A DNA stretch of 39,402 bases from Actinomycetota bacterium (GCA_017856115.1 JAFMFM010000015.1:1-39402); one strand, 5' to 3'; counted from the first letter of the stretch, positions 24,839-32,900 are shown. Made by a program: numbers and translations. Notes: generated by a model not told the origin, from the sequence alone.

Positions 24839-25456
24839 TTACTCGGCGTGGATTTGCTGCATGGCGGTGTCCACGCCGTGCTTCAGGATGATTTCCACTG
24901 CATCCGCGGCCCGTTGAACGGAGGCATCGAGCAGTTCTCGCTCGGGTCCCGGAATACGACCGAGAACGTGGTCGCCTCCGCGCTCCTTGCTCGGTGGCTT
25001 GCCCACTCCGATTCGCACACGCACGAAATCCTGGGACTTGAGGTGCTGGGTGATGGATCGAAGACCGTTGTGACCCGCGAGTCCGCCACCGACCTTCACC
25101 CGAACGACACCCGGAGGGAGGTCGAGTTCGTCGTGAACGATGACTACACGCTCAACTTCCGTCACCCCGTAACGGCGGGCGAGTGGCCCAACGGCTTGCC
25201 CCGAGTTGTTCACGTAGGTCATCGGTTTGGCCAGGAGGTAATGCAGAAACTCGCCGTGCACCTCGGCCACGAGTGCCTTGTCGCGCCCAGCCTTCAGCGT
25301 GACCGAGGCTCGTCGCGCGAGTTCATCAATCACTTCGAAGCCGACGTTGTGACGACTTCGCTCGTATTCACGTCCGGGGTTTCCCACTCCGACGATGAGC
25401 GCAGAAAACGGCGTGCCACGTCGGTCCGGTCGCGACGAGCGACCAAACAGGGCCAT
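24839..25456 (-). CDS. pth: Peptidyl-tRNA hydrolase
   Basis: A 205-residue Pth, which frees tRNA from prematurely released peptidyl-tRNA. The family core is intact: GVGNPGREYERSRHNVGFEV with the catalytic His (about residue 37), PMTYVNNSG, the HDELDLPPG segment with the catalytic Asp, and GGGLAGHNGLRS. An N-terminal extension of about 18 residues precedes the core. It lies 21 nt after rplY, the usual actinobacterial partner, and 48 nt before mfd. Confidence 0.97.
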   Translation of the reverse strand: MALFGRSSRPDRRGTPFSALIVGVGNPGREYERSRHNVGFEVIDELARRASVTLKAGRDKALVAEVHGEFLHYLLAKPMTYVNNSGQAVGPLARRYGVTEVERVVIVHDELDLPPGVVRVKVGGGLAGHNGLRSITQHLKSQDFVRVRIGVGKPPSKERGGDHVLGRIPGPERELLDASVQRAADAVEIILKHGVDTAMQQIHAE

Positions 25457-25477
25457 CGCGGCTTACCGCATCGCGAC

Positions 25478-26191
25478 TTACTTGGTGGGCTTGCCGCCCG
25501 CGGCAGGTTTGCCACCTGCAGCCGGCTTGTCGGCATCGCCCGCGCCCGCGGCACCCTCGGCGGCACCTTCGGCAGGTGCCGCACCCTCGGCTGCGGCTTC
25601 GCCTTCGGCGGCCGCGGCAACCGGTGCCACTTCTTCCACCTTGGTGGTGACGACGGTGACCACCACGAATTCCGGATCTCCCACCACCGAGACACCTTCG
25701 GGCATGTTCAAATCGCCGAGTCGAACGACGCTGTCCATGGTCATGTTGGTGACATCGACCACGATTTCGTTCGGAATGTTGGCGGCGGTCGCGCGTACGT
25801 CGATGGAGGTGACGACGGGGTCGACGAGTCCGCCCTCGGAGAGCACCGCCTTGGCGACACCCTGTACGTGCAACGGCACGTGTACCGTGATGACTTCGGT
25901 GAGGCTGATCTGCTGGAAGTCGACGTGGCGCACGTTGCGCTTCACCGGATCGCGCTGCACTTCCTTGACGATCGCGGGGTAGGTGTCGTTTCCGACGTGC
26001 AACTCCAGCACGGTGTTGAGACCGGCCGGACCCGACAACGCAACGCGCAACTCCTTACGGTCGACCGAGACGGGGGTTGGGGTCATGCCGTGTCCGTACA
26101 CGACGGCGGGGATCTGGTCTTGGGCGAGCAAGCGTCGGGCGGCGGCGCTGCCGAGCGGGCGGCCGAGGCTGGTTTTCAGTGCTGTTGGCAT
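25478..26191 (-). CDS. rplY: 50S ribosomal protein bL25/Ctc (long form)
   Basis: A 237-residue bL25 of the CTC type, which binds 5S rRNA. The N-terminal bL25 domain (1-90) contains IPAVVYGHG and RHVDFQQI; the second TL5/CTC beta domain follows (95-185, with GGLVDPVVTSIDV and DLNMPEGV). The last 45 residues are a low-complexity Ala/Gly/Glu/Pro tail with short repeats (AAEGA, AAGGKP), common in actinobacterial Ctc proteins. It is between prs and pth. The start at 26191 lacks a Shine-Dalgarno sequence; TAGACT ends 6 nt upstream. Confidence 0.95.
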   Translation of the reverse strand: MPTALKTSLGRPLGSAAARRLLAQDQIPAVVYGHGMTPTPVSVDRKELRVALSGPAGLNTVLELHVGNDTYPAIVKEVQRDPVKRNVRHVDFQQISLTEVITVHVPLHVQGVAKAVLSEGGLVDPVVTSIDVRATAANIPNEIVVDVTNMTMDSVVRLGDLNMPEGVSVVGDPEFVVVTVVTTKVEEVAPVAAAAEGEAAAEGAAPAEGAAEGAAGAGDADKPAAGGKPAAGGKPTK

Positions 26192-26197
26192 TTGGTC

Positions 26198-26203
26198 AGT
26201 CTA
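26198..26203 (-). promoter_or_regulatory. Possible -10 element of rplY
   Basis: TAGACT on the minus strand ends 6 nt before the rplY ATG. A loose -35 match, CTGACG (26223-26228), lies 19 nt further upstream in the 73-nt prs-rplY gap. Confidence 0.3.
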
Positions 26204-26264
26204 TGGGCGTACTTTCCGCCAGCGTCAGGCGACGGTTTCGTCGGTGCGCCCCACGACGACCCGG

Positions 26265-27269
26265 TCAGGCGAGGTTCTCGCCGCCGAAGAGTTCGCTCAC
26301 GCTGGTTTCCTCGAACACGGCTGCCAAGGCGTCGGCGATGATCTTGGCCACCGAGAGCACCTCGATGCGATCGATCCGCTTCTCCTTGGGGAGGGGAATC
26401 GTGTTGGTCAGCACCACACGGCTGATGGAGGATTTCTGCAGGCGCTCGATGGCCGGGTCGGACAGCACGCCGTGAGTGGCCATGGCCCACACCTCTTTTG
26501 CGCCGCGCGCCATGAGCAATTCGGCCGCCGAGGTGATGGTGCCGGCCGTGTCGATCATGTCGTCGGTGAGCACGCAGAGCCGACCCTCAACGTCGCCGAT
26601 GACTTCTTTGGCGCTCGCGACGTTGACGGAGTTCTTCTCGCGGCGTTTGTAGACGAATGCGACGTCGGCACTCATGTCGGCCAGGTGTTGTGCGAAACGC
26701 TCGGCAACCTTCACGCGACCCGTGTCGGGAGAAACGATCACCACGCCTTCGCGCGCATTGTCACGCAGGTACTTTTCGAGTACCGGCATCGCGGTGAGGT
26801 GGTCGACCGGACCCTCGAAGAACCCCTGGATCTGTCCACTGTGCAAGTCCACCGACACCATTCGCTTCGAACCTGCGGCCTTGAACATGTCGGCCACCAC
26901 GCGTGCGGTGATGGGCTCGCGGCCTGCAGCCTTGCGGTCCTGGCGCGCGTAACCATAGAACGGACATACCGCAGTCACCCGCTTCGCCGATGCTCGATAT
27001 GCGGCATCGATCATGATGAGCTGCTCCATGATCGCATCGTTGATGCTGTAGCCGTTGTGTCCGTAATGGGATTGCATGATGAACACGTCGCCACCGCGGA
27101 TACTCTCCCCGAATCGTGGTCGAATTTCGCCATTGGCGAACTCGATGACGTCGGCCTCTCCGAGCGAGATATTGAGATGACTTGCCACTTCGCGAGCGAG
27201 TTCGGGATGGGCACGACCGGTGTAGAGCACCATCCGTTTGGTGGTGACTTTGTCGATCGATTTGTTCAC
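26265..27269 (-). CDS. prs: Ribose-phosphate pyrophosphokinase (PRPP synthetase)
   Basis: A 334-residue class I PRPP synthetase that makes phosphoribosyl pyrophosphate from ribose 5-phosphate and ATP. Motifs in order: LYTGRAHPELAREVA at the N-terminus, FANGEIRPRFGESIRG, the flexible-loop RQDRKAAGREPI, VDLHSGQIQGFF, VSPDTGRVKVAE, and the PRPP loop LTDDMIDTAGTI. The start is uncertain: GTG at 27269 is preferred because TATGCT ends 8 nt before it; ATG at 27308 and ATG at 27233 are alternatives. In many actinobacteria glmU precedes prs; here the upstream neighbour is tRNA-Gln. Confidence 0.95.
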   Translation of the reverse strand: MNKSIDKVTTKRMVLYTGRAHPELAREVASHLNISLGEADVIEFANGEIRPRFGESIRGGDVFIMQSHYGHNGYSINDAIMEQLIMIDAAYRASAKRVTAVCPFYGYARQDRKAAGREPITARVVADMFKAAGSKRMVSVDLHSGQIQGFFEGPVDHLTAMPVLEKYLRDNAREGVVIVSPDTGRVKVAERFAQHLADMSADVAFVYKRREKNSVNVASAKEVIGDVEGRLCVLTDDMIDTAGTITSAAELLMARGAKEVWAMATHGVLSDPAIERLQKSSISRVVLTNTIPLPKEKRIDRIEVLSVAKIIADALAAVFEETSVSELFGGENLA

Positions 27270-27277
27270 TTTGAGCC

Positions 27278-27283
27278 AGCATA
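27278..27283 (-). promoter_or_regulatory. Probable -10 element of prs
   Basis: TATGCT on the minus strand, close to the TATAAT consensus, ends 8 nt before the GTG at 27269. With a start site about 7 nt downstream the mRNA would begin at or next to the GTG. The rest of the 119-nt gap to tRNA-Gln shows no other clear signal. Confidence 0.4.
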
Positions 27284-27388
27284 GAACGCGAGGTGTCGGT
27301 CGCACCATTCGACACGGTTGGCAGATGGTGTCGGCGAGTTACTGCCACTGCGGATGGCCGTTCGTTGCAGGTTGCCGTCGCGGGAGTG

Positions 27389-27462
27389 TGGTTCCGGGGA
27401 GAGGATTCGAACCCCTATATTCGGGACCAAAACCCGATGTCCTGCCGTTGAACGACCCCGGA
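27389..27462 (-). tRNA. tRNA-Gln (anticodon UUG)
   Basis: A complete 74-nt cloverleaf on the minus strand. Acceptor arms TCCGGGG and CCCCGGA pair fully, followed by discriminator A and an encoded CCA (27391-27389). The anticodon stem TCGGG/CCCGA encloses the loop TTTTGGT with UUG in the anticodon position. The T arm GGGGTTCGAATCC is standard. It lies between prs and the divergent bS22 gene. Confidence 0.96.
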
Positions 27463-27513
27463 GTGAACCGATTGCACGGATGTGCGTACTTTCAGGGTAG
27501 CGTCGTGGCTCGC

Positions 27514-27609
27514 ATGGGATCACTCGTCAAGCGTCGCCGTAAGCGAATGCGCAAGAAGAAGCACAAGAAGATGCTTCGTCGCACTCGTCACCAACGCAAC
27601 AGCAAATAA
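27514..27609 (+). CDS. Small basic ribosomal protein bS22 (AURKAIP1/COX24-like)
   Basis: A 31-residue, extremely basic protein with the sequence pattern MGSLVKRRRKRM-KKKHKK-LRRTRHQR. This is the actinobacterial AURKAIP1/COX24-domain protein, identified in mycobacterial ribosomes as bS22, a component of the small subunit near the decoding region. The ATG at 27514 gives the conserved MGS start; a GTG at 27505, closer to an AGGGTAG, would add three residues. It faces ispE with a 17-nt gap. It is easily missed because the frame is short and continues an unrelated open stretch upstream. The same strand upstream is occupied by the tRNA antisense. Confidence 0.88.
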   Translation: MGSLVKRRRKRMRKKKHKKMLRRTRHQRNSK

Positions 27610-27626
27610 CGTCGTCGCTCGCCGCG

Positions 27627-28439
27627 CTAGCGGCTTCGTGTGGCAATGACCGTTGCCCCACTCAAGGCTTCGGCGATGTCGTGATGTCCTCGCAGGAACC
27701 ACGTGGCACCACTTCCAGCCAGGATCGGTGCGACGCCAGCCGCCTCGCGAATGCGATCGCGCCAGACCGTCAGACGCGGCTCCACCACGAGTGCTGCGGC
27801 TTGCAGATCGTTCGCTCCGAGCGGGGCGTCGCTGGCGTCATATCGCGACGCGCCGTCCTGAGGCGCTTCACGTCCCAGTTCATCCCACGCGCGATACACC
27901 GCCGGGGTCGAGACATGCAGTGGTGGCACCACCAGCGTGATGTCGATCGGCTCTTCACTCCGTTGATGCGCCGAGAACGGCTCGACAATCTCGCCGATTC
28001 CGCGAACGCGTGCGCGACCACCGACCATGCAGAACGGAATGTCGGCACCGAGTCTCGATGCCGCCTCGAGGTCGGTGAAGCCGGCCCAGCGCAAAATGGC
28101 GGCGGCGTCGGCCGAGCCACCACCCAAACCGCCGCCGTTGGGGATGTGTTTTTGGATGTGTACGTGGGCAGTGCGGCCGACCAGGTTCATCGCTCGGGCG
28201 ACCAAGTTGTCGGTGGTGGTTGGCACGCCCTCTGCGAATGGTCCACTCACGCTGAGGTGCAGTGGACCGGGGCCGACGGTCAGCGTGTCGTGCAGGGCCA
28301 GGGTGATCATTTCCGCATCGATCAGGTGGAAGCCATCGTTGCGTACCCCGACCACGTGCAGCGACAGCGTGAGTTTCGCCGGGGCTTCCAGCACTTCCAC
28401 TCCCATGTCGACGCCCGCTTCGGCCCCTGAATTGGTCAT
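27627..28439 (-). CDS. ispE: 4-diphosphocytidyl-2-C-methyl-D-erythritol kinase
   Basis: A 270-residue GHMP kinase of the MEP isoprenoid pathway, phosphorylating CDP-methylerythritol at the 2-hydroxyl. The first motif is APAKLTLSLHVVGVRNDGFH (the Asn of the usual KINL is Thr here), the ATP loop PNGGGLGGGSADAA lies near residue 85, and the third motif is APILAGSGATWF near 245. The ATG at 28439 overlaps the rsmA stop (ATGA), giving the usual rsmA-ispE coupling. A small GCCGC/GCGGC hairpin (27621-27634) spans the stop codon and may help termination toward bS22. Confidence 0.95.
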   Translation of the reverse strand: MTNSGAEAGVDMGVEVLEAPAKLTLSLHVVGVRNDGFHLIDAEMITLALHDTLTVGPGPLHLSVSGPFAEGVPTTTDNLVARAMNLVGRTAHVHIQKHIPNGGGLGGGSADAAAILRWAGFTDLEAASRLGADIPFCMVGGRARVRGIGEIVEPFSAHQRSEEPIDITLVVPPLHVSTPAVYRAWDELGREAPQDGASRYDASDAPLGANDLQAAALVVEPRLTVWRDRIREAAGVAPILAGSGATWFLRGHHDIAEALSGATVIATRSR

Positions 28440-29272
28440 GTTCTTGCCTGCTTGCGCGCAATGACCGCGAGCGTGAGTCGTGACCAATCGTCCAATGTCA
28501 ACTGTTCCGCCCGCGCCTGCGGATCGACCCCGCTTGCCGTGAAGTCCTCGCCGGTTACTTCACCATCGAGGGCACGTCGCAGCATCTTTCGACGTGTTGC
28601 AAAACCTTGGCGTACGAGTGCGAACATTTCGACGAACGGCGCGGCTACCGCGGGAGTTTCGCGGCGAACGATTTCCACCAACGATGATGCAACTCGTGGT
28701 CGAGGTAGGAAGACCGCCGACGAAACCTCGCCGACGATGCGGGATGTTGCCCAGTAGTTCACTTTCACGCTCACCGCACCGAATGCATCACTGCCGGGTT
28801 GCGCCACGAATCGCTGTGCAACCTCCTTCTGAACCATCACCAACAAGCGTTTCACCTGTGGAACGTCGTCGAGCAGATCGGCAACGAGTGGCGTGGCCAC
28901 GTTGTACGGCAGGTTTGCAACCACCGTCCAACTCGGTGCGGCCGAAAGGAGTGCCACCCAGTCGAGTTGCATCGCATCGTCGTGCACTACCCGAACGTTC
29001 GTCAATGTCCGCACGTTCTCGCGCAACACCTGCACGATCCCGGAGTCGATCTCCACGGCGAGTACCTGGGCGTTGGTTTCGGCGAGTGCCATGGTTAGGG
29101 CACCGAGTCCGGCGCCGATCTCCACCACGTGATGACTTGCGTCCACACCCGCGAGTGAGGCGATCCGACGAACCGTCTCGGGCTCGACCACGAAGTTCTG
29201 GCCGAATGCGCGGCGGGGGGCGAGGCCGTGCTGCTCGAGCAACTCGGCGGTTTGCGAACGAGTGAGTGTCAC
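28436..29272 (-). CDS. rsmA: 16S rRNA (A1518/A1519) dimethyltransferase KsgA/RsmA
   Basis: A 278-residue methyltransferase that dimethylates two adenines near the 3' end of 16S rRNA using S-adenosylmethionine. Motifs: AFGQNFVVEPE near residue 23, VEIGAGLGALT (SAM motif I, near 50), HDDAMQLDW, the catalytic NLPYNVATPL near 122, and FLPRPRVASSLV. The C-terminal domain is complete. The GTG at 29272 overlaps the stop of the preceding gene (GTGA); the frame is open much further upstream, but that lies in the preceding gene. Confidence 0.96.
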   Translation of the reverse strand: MTLTRSQTAELLEQHGLAPRRAFGQNFVVEPETVRRIASLAGVDASHHVVEIGAGLGALTMALAETNAQVLAVEIDSGIVQVLRENVRTLTNVRVVHDDAMQLDWVALLSAAPSWTVVANLPYNVATPLVADLLDDVPQVKRLLVMVQKEVAQRFVAQPGSDAFGAVSVKVNYWATSRIVGEVSSAVFLPRPRVASSLVEIVRRETPAVAAPFVEMFALVRQGFATRRKMLRRALDGEVTGEDFTASGVDPQARAEQLTLDDWSRLTLAVIARKQART

Positions 29273-29766
29273 CAGGTGATGGATACGGGGATCGGCGCGT
29301 TCACCAGATCGGAGAGCTCCACGAACAATCGCGTGTGCAGCACCACGGTGATGTTCGCCGGAGTCGAGGGCATCATCACGTTGGAACACGCGATGGAACG
29401 GCCGTTGTTGAGGTTTTTCACCACGAGAGTGACCCCATACGGTGCCGACGGGGCATTGCACACGGTGTTCGGCGCCCCGTTGAAACTGCTGAACGTTGCC
29501 TGCCCGGTGAGTTTGGCGCTGTCGCCACTGGGGTAGGCGATCGGTGCGGTACCCGTTGGCGCAACACCCGCGGGTCCGGAGAGGAACACCGGTGCGAGGG
29601 CCTCGCTGGTCCCCGGCGAGGCGTCGATGCTCAACCCGGCGGCGGCAACGGTGGCCACTTCTGCTTGCGGCTCACCTCGGGTGAAGAACACCACCGCCGG
29701 CACCACCACGAGGGTGAGCAGCCCAACGAGCGTGACTCGCCGACGATCCGTTGCGCTGAGGAACAT
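29269..29766 (-). CDS. Membrane-anchored protein with RlpA-like double-psi beta-barrel domain
   Basis: A 165-residue protein: a basic N-terminus, one membrane helix at about 11-28 (VTLVGLLTLVVVPAVVFF), an Ala/Pro/Ser-rich linker to about 85, and a C-terminal domain of about 80 residues. This domain reads like an RlpA/DPBB barrel: KLTGQATFSSF, GVTLVVKNLNNGRS (111-124) and LHTRLFVELSDL followed by a short terminal strand. Cys103 and Cys127 could form a disulfide. The barrel is shortened relative to RlpA and the usual SWYG and RGPF motifs are not recognisable. The gene lies between tatD and rsmA, where many actinobacteria have rpfB. The ATG at 29766 places it 13 nt after tatD; a start at 29814 is open but would overlap tatD by 35 nt. 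The fold call is moderate. Confidence 0.68.
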   Translation of the reverse strand: MFLSATDRRRVTLVGLLTLVVVPAVVFFTRGEPQAEVATVAAAGLSIDASPGTSEALAPVFLSGPAGVAPTGTAPIAYPSGDSAKLTGQATFSSFNGAPNTVCNAPSAPYGVTLVVKNLNNGRSIACSNVMMPSTPANITVVLHTRLFVELSDLVNAPIPVSITW

Positions 29767-29779
29767 GGGGCAAGAAACG

Positions 29780-30568
29780 CTAGCGAGAGAGTCGTGGAAA
29801 CGCCCTGTGGGCATTTTCCACCGTTATGCGTGCGATGTCGGACACCGACTCGTCGCGCACGTTCGCCAAACATTCGCCGACGAGTCGCACGTGCGCCGGC
29901 TCATTCTCCTTGCCTCGATGGGGTACCGGTGCAAGCCACGGTGCATCGGTCTCGGTGAGCAGTTTCTCGCTTGGGCAGAACTTTGCGGCGCGACGAATGT
30001 CGTCGGCCTTGTTGAACGTGACGATTCCAGAAAACGACAGCCATGCGCCACGCTCCACCGACTGGCGCGCTTCTGCTTCGTCACCCGTGAAGCAGTGGAA
30101 CACCACACGATCGGGCATTCCTTCTCCGTCGAGAACGTCGAACGTGTCGGGCCATGCGTTTCGCGTGTGGATCACGAGCGTGAGGTCGTGCTGTTTGGCG
30201 AGTGCAATCTGCTGGGCGAATGCCTCGCGTTGCACGGTGCGCTCCGAATGGTCGTAGTAGAAGTCCAGCCCGCATTCGCCGATTGCCACGATCTTCTTCT
30301 CGTCGATCCCTGCAGAACCAAGCCCAGCGACGAACGGTGTGATCGTGTCGACACCGAGCTTCGCCTCGTGCGGGTGTAGACCAACCGTCGCCCACACGTT
30401 TTCGTGTCGCTGGGCGAGTGCGAGGGCCTGCGCGGTAGTGGTGGCATCGGTGCCGATGACGATCACCTTGTCGACGTCGTGTGCGTGTGCGTTGGCGATG
30501 GACGCGTCGGCACCCCCGGGGGTGCGCTCGTCGTACACGTGACAGTGGGTGTCGATCCAGTTCGCCAT
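29780..30568 (-). CDS. tatD: TatD family metal-dependent DNase
   Basis: A 262-residue TIM-barrel hydrolase. Metal ligands are visible: His8 and His10 in DTHCHVYD, Glu in IGECGLDFYYD, His in VIHTRNAW and FHCFTGD, and Asp in LLTETDAPWL. TatD proteins are 3'-5' DNases or related metal hydrolases of the cytoplasm. It lies 5 nt after metG and ahead of the RlpA-like gene and rsmA, the typical actinobacterial order. Confidence 0.94.
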   Translation of the reverse strand: MANWIDTHCHVYDERTPGGADASIANAHAHDVDKVIVIGTDATTTAQALALAQRHENVWATVGLHPHEAKLGVDTITPFVAGLGSAGIDEKKIVAIGECGLDFYYDHSERTVQREAFAQQIALAKQHDLTLVIHTRNAWPDTFDVLDGEGMPDRVVFHCFTGDEAEARQSVERGAWLSFSGIVTFNKADDIRRAAKFCPSEKLLTETDAPWLAPVPHRGKENEPAHVRLVGECLANVRDESVSDIARITVENAHRAFPRLSR

Positions 30569-30573
30569 CGTTC

Positions 30574-32085
30574 CTATGCCTTCTTGCGCGGGAAGAGCGG
30601 CTCTCCCTTTTCCACCTTGAGACCACCGGGGTAGGCACCCCAGATGGTGTCGGTGCCGATACGGCAGTCTTCGATTCGTCCCGAGAGTCCGATTCGACGC
30701 CAGATTTCCTGTGTTGTAGTGGGCAGCGCCGGATTGGCGAGTATCACCACGATGCGCAGTGCTTCGAGTGCATCACCCATGATTTCGTCGACCGCGGTGC
30801 CTGGTTCCATCTTCCACGGCTCGTGTTGTTCGAGGTGTGCGTTGGTTGCGCGAATCAGACTCCAGGTTGCCTCCAGTGCGCGACTCGGCTGCACACCGCG
30901 CCAGGCGGCATCAGTATCGCGCACCACCTCGGATGCGATTGCGGCGAGCGGTGAGTCGCGTCGTGGGGCAGGTCCGCGTCCTGCGCACTTCTTCTCCACG
31001 ACGGTTGCCACGCGGGCCGCGAGGTTGCCCAGGTTGTTGGCAAGATCGGAGTTGTAGCGGGCGACGAGCCCCTCGTAGGTGAAGTCGCCGTCGTTGCCGT
31101 AGATCGTGTCGGCCAGAACGTAGTAGCGGAAGCCGTCGACTCCGAACTCGTCCACCAGGTCGAGCGGGCTCACCACGTTGCCCGTGGTCTTCGACATCTT
31201 CTCGCCGCCAACCATCAGAAACCCGCCTACCGCCCAACCTTTCGGTGGCTGGAGCCCTGCGGACATGAGCATCGCGGGCCAGTAAACGCAGTGAAACCGA
31301 ATGATGTCCTTGCCGATGAAATGCCAGTCCACCGGCCATCGTTCGGCGAATCGGTTGTCGTCCGTGCCGTATCCGTGGGCAGTGACGTAGTTGGCGAGGG
31401 CGTCGAACCAGACGTAGGCGACGTGGTTGGTGTCCCACGGTAGGGGAATGCCCCACTTCAGGGTCTTTCGGCTGACGGAAAAATCGTTGAGTCCGCCCTT
31501 GATGAATCCGATCACCTCGTTGCGACGGAAGTTGGGCACGATTGCGTTGGGATGCTCGTCGTACCAGTCGAGCAACCGTTGCTCGAAGCGCGACAAACGA
31601 AAGAAGTAGTTCTCCTCCTCGACGTACACCGCCTTGGTGGTGTTGTGAATGGGGCAGTTTCCGCCGACCAGTTCTTCGTCCGTGTAGTAGGCCTCGCACG
31701 CCACGCAGTAATGGCCGCGGTACACGTCGAGTTCGATGTCGCCTGCGTCGAAGCATGCCTGCAGCAGTTTGTGAACCCCGATCTTGTGACGCTGCTCGGT
31801 CGTTCGAATGAAGTCGTCGTAGCGAACATCGAGACGTTTCCATGTGTCGGCGTACAGCGGAGCAATCTCGTCGACGAAGTCACCTGGGGTTTTGCCGGCC
31901 GCATCGGCGTACTGCTGCACCTTCAGGCCGTGTTCATCGGTTCCGGTGAGGAGGTGAACGTCATCGCCGCACAACCGATGCCAGCGGCATACGGCATCGG
32001 TGACGATGGTGGTGTACGCGTGCCCGAGGTGCGGCTTGGCGGTGACGTAGTAAATCGGTGTCGTTGCCGAGAAGTTTGGCACCAC
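30574..32085 (-). CDS. metG: Methionyl-tRNA synthetase
   Basis: A 503-residue class I synthetase charging tRNA-Met. The HIGH-type motif is HLGH (residues 19-22), the zinc-binding knuckle is CVAC with CPIH about 14 residues later (near 129-148), and the KMSKS loop is KMSKT (near 298). The anticodon-binding helical domain completes the protein; no C-terminal tRNA-binding appendage is present, as in the short MetG class. The start is either of two adjacent GTG codons at 32085 and 32082. TAGGTT ends 6 nt before the second. Confidence 0.97.
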   Translation of the reverse strand: MVPNFSATTPIYYVTAKPHLGHAYTTIVTDAVCRWHRLCGDDVHLLTGTDEHGLKVQQYADAAGKTPGDFVDEIAPLYADTWKRLDVRYDDFIRTTEQRHKIGVHKLLQACFDAGDIELDVYRGHYCVACEAYYTDEELVGGNCPIHNTTKAVYVEEENYFFRLSRFEQRLLDWYDEHPNAIVPNFRRNEVIGFIKGGLNDFSVSRKTLKWGIPLPWDTNHVAYVWFDALANYVTAHGYGTDDNRFAERWPVDWHFIGKDIIRFHCVYWPAMLMSAGLQPPKGWAVGGFLMVGGEKMSKTTGNVVSPLDLVDEFGVDGFRYYVLADTIYGNDGDFTYEGLVARYNSDLANNLGNLAARVATVVEKKCAGRGPAPRRDSPLAAIASEVVRDTDAAWRGVQPSRALEATWSLIRATNAHLEQHEPWKMEPGTAVDEIMGDALEALRIVVILANPALPTTTQEIWRRIGLSGRIEDCRIGTDTIWGAYPGGLKVEKGEPLFPRKKA

Positions 32086-32088
32086 TCC

Positions 32089-32098
32089 AACCTACGCT
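32089..32098. promoter_or_regulatory. Overlapping divergent -10-like hexamers of metG and the thioesterase gene
   Basis: TAGGTT on the minus strand (32094-32089) and TACGCT on the plus strand (32093-32098) share two bases, in a 20-nt gap between divergent starts. TACGCT ends 7 nt before the thioesterase GTG, and TAGGTT 6 nt before the second metG GTG. Confidence 0.35.
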
Positions 32099-32105
32099 CA
32101 ACCCC

Positions 32106-32900
32106 GTGACTTTTCGGTTCGATGTCGCCACGCAAGTAGGGACAGTTGGTAACGGCGAGTTTTCCGCCCGTGTGCACGACGGGTGGGATATCGGTGGCAA
32201 TGCGAACGGTGGATACTTGTTGGCGTTGGTGGCATCGGCGTTGCGCGAAGCCACGGGCCGGCCGTTGCCGGTTGCATTGTCGTGTCATTATCTGGGACCG
32301 GTGAACGACGCCGACGTCACCATCGAGACCAGGGTGCTGAAGACGGGCAAAGCCTTCACCACGGCTCTGGCCACCATGCGTCAGGGCGACCGCGTGATTG
32401 TGTCGGCACTCGGCACGTGTGGCGACGCGTTGGCAACCGGAGCGGTGGAACATTCCACGCTGACGATGCCGCACATGCCCGGGTTCGACCAAGCGGTACC
32501 ACGCGGTTCGACCAGTGCCGGGGTGCCCGGACTCATGAACAATGTCGACGTGCGGCTGCACCCAGACGACACGGGATTTGCCACGGGTACGGCAAAGGGA
32601 CAAGCCCACGTGCGTGGATGGTGTGCATTTCGCGATGGTCGACCCGTGGACGCTCTCGCACTCACGTTGTTTTGTGACGCGTTGCCGCCAGCGATGTTCA
32701 ACTTGTCCGGGGCGCCCGGGTGGGTCCCCACGGTGCAGATGACGTTCTATCTCCGTGGCATTCCCGATGGTGCACCGGTGTGTGCCGAGTTCACCACGCG
32801 CGAATTGCACAACGGCATGTTCGAGGAGGATGGTTTGCTTTGGAATGCATCGGGGGAGTTGGTGGCGCAATCGCGACAACTCGCATTGCTGCCGCGTTGA
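32106..32900 (+). CDS. Acyl-CoA thioesterase-like protein (double hotdog fold)
   Basis: A 264-residue protein of the thioesterase-like (TesB-related) superfamily. The N-terminal hotdog domain (1-115) includes DGWDIGGNANGGYLLALV, the usual active-site region of this group, and LSCHYLGPVNDADV. The second hotdog domain (about 140-260) includes FRDGRPVDALAL and FTTRELHNGMFEEDGLLWN, the typical C-terminal signature. It should hydrolyse acyl-CoA to free acid and CoA in the cytoplasm; chain length is unknown. The GTG at 32106 is chosen because a TACGCT hexamer ends 7 nt upstream; an ATG-type start at 32058 would enter metG. Confidence 0.82.
   Translation: MTFRFDVATQVGTVGNGEFSARVHDGWDIGGNANGGYLLALVASALREATGRPLPVALSCHYLGPVNDADVTIETRVLKTGKAFTTALATMRQGDRVIVSALGTCGDALATGAVEHSTLTMPHMPGFDQAVPRGSTSAGVPGLMNNVDVRLHPDDTGFATGTAKGQAHVRGWCAFRDGRPVDALALTLFCDALPPAMFNLSGAPGWVPTVQMTFYLRGIPDGAPVCAEFTTRELHNGMFEEDGLLWNASGELVAQSRQLALLPR

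Noticed and set aside
24683-26341. A 552-codon plus-strand open frame antisense to pth and rplY
   Set aside because: It crosses two well-supported genes and their gap, and its translation shows no family features.
25983-27284. A 433-codon plus-strand open frame antisense to prs
   Set aside because: It is a shadow of prs and part of rplY; composition is His/Val/Gly-rich without motifs.
32085-32106. A shared operator between metG and the thioesterase gene
   Set aside because: The 20-nt gap contains no palindrome or direct repeat beyond the two hexamers.
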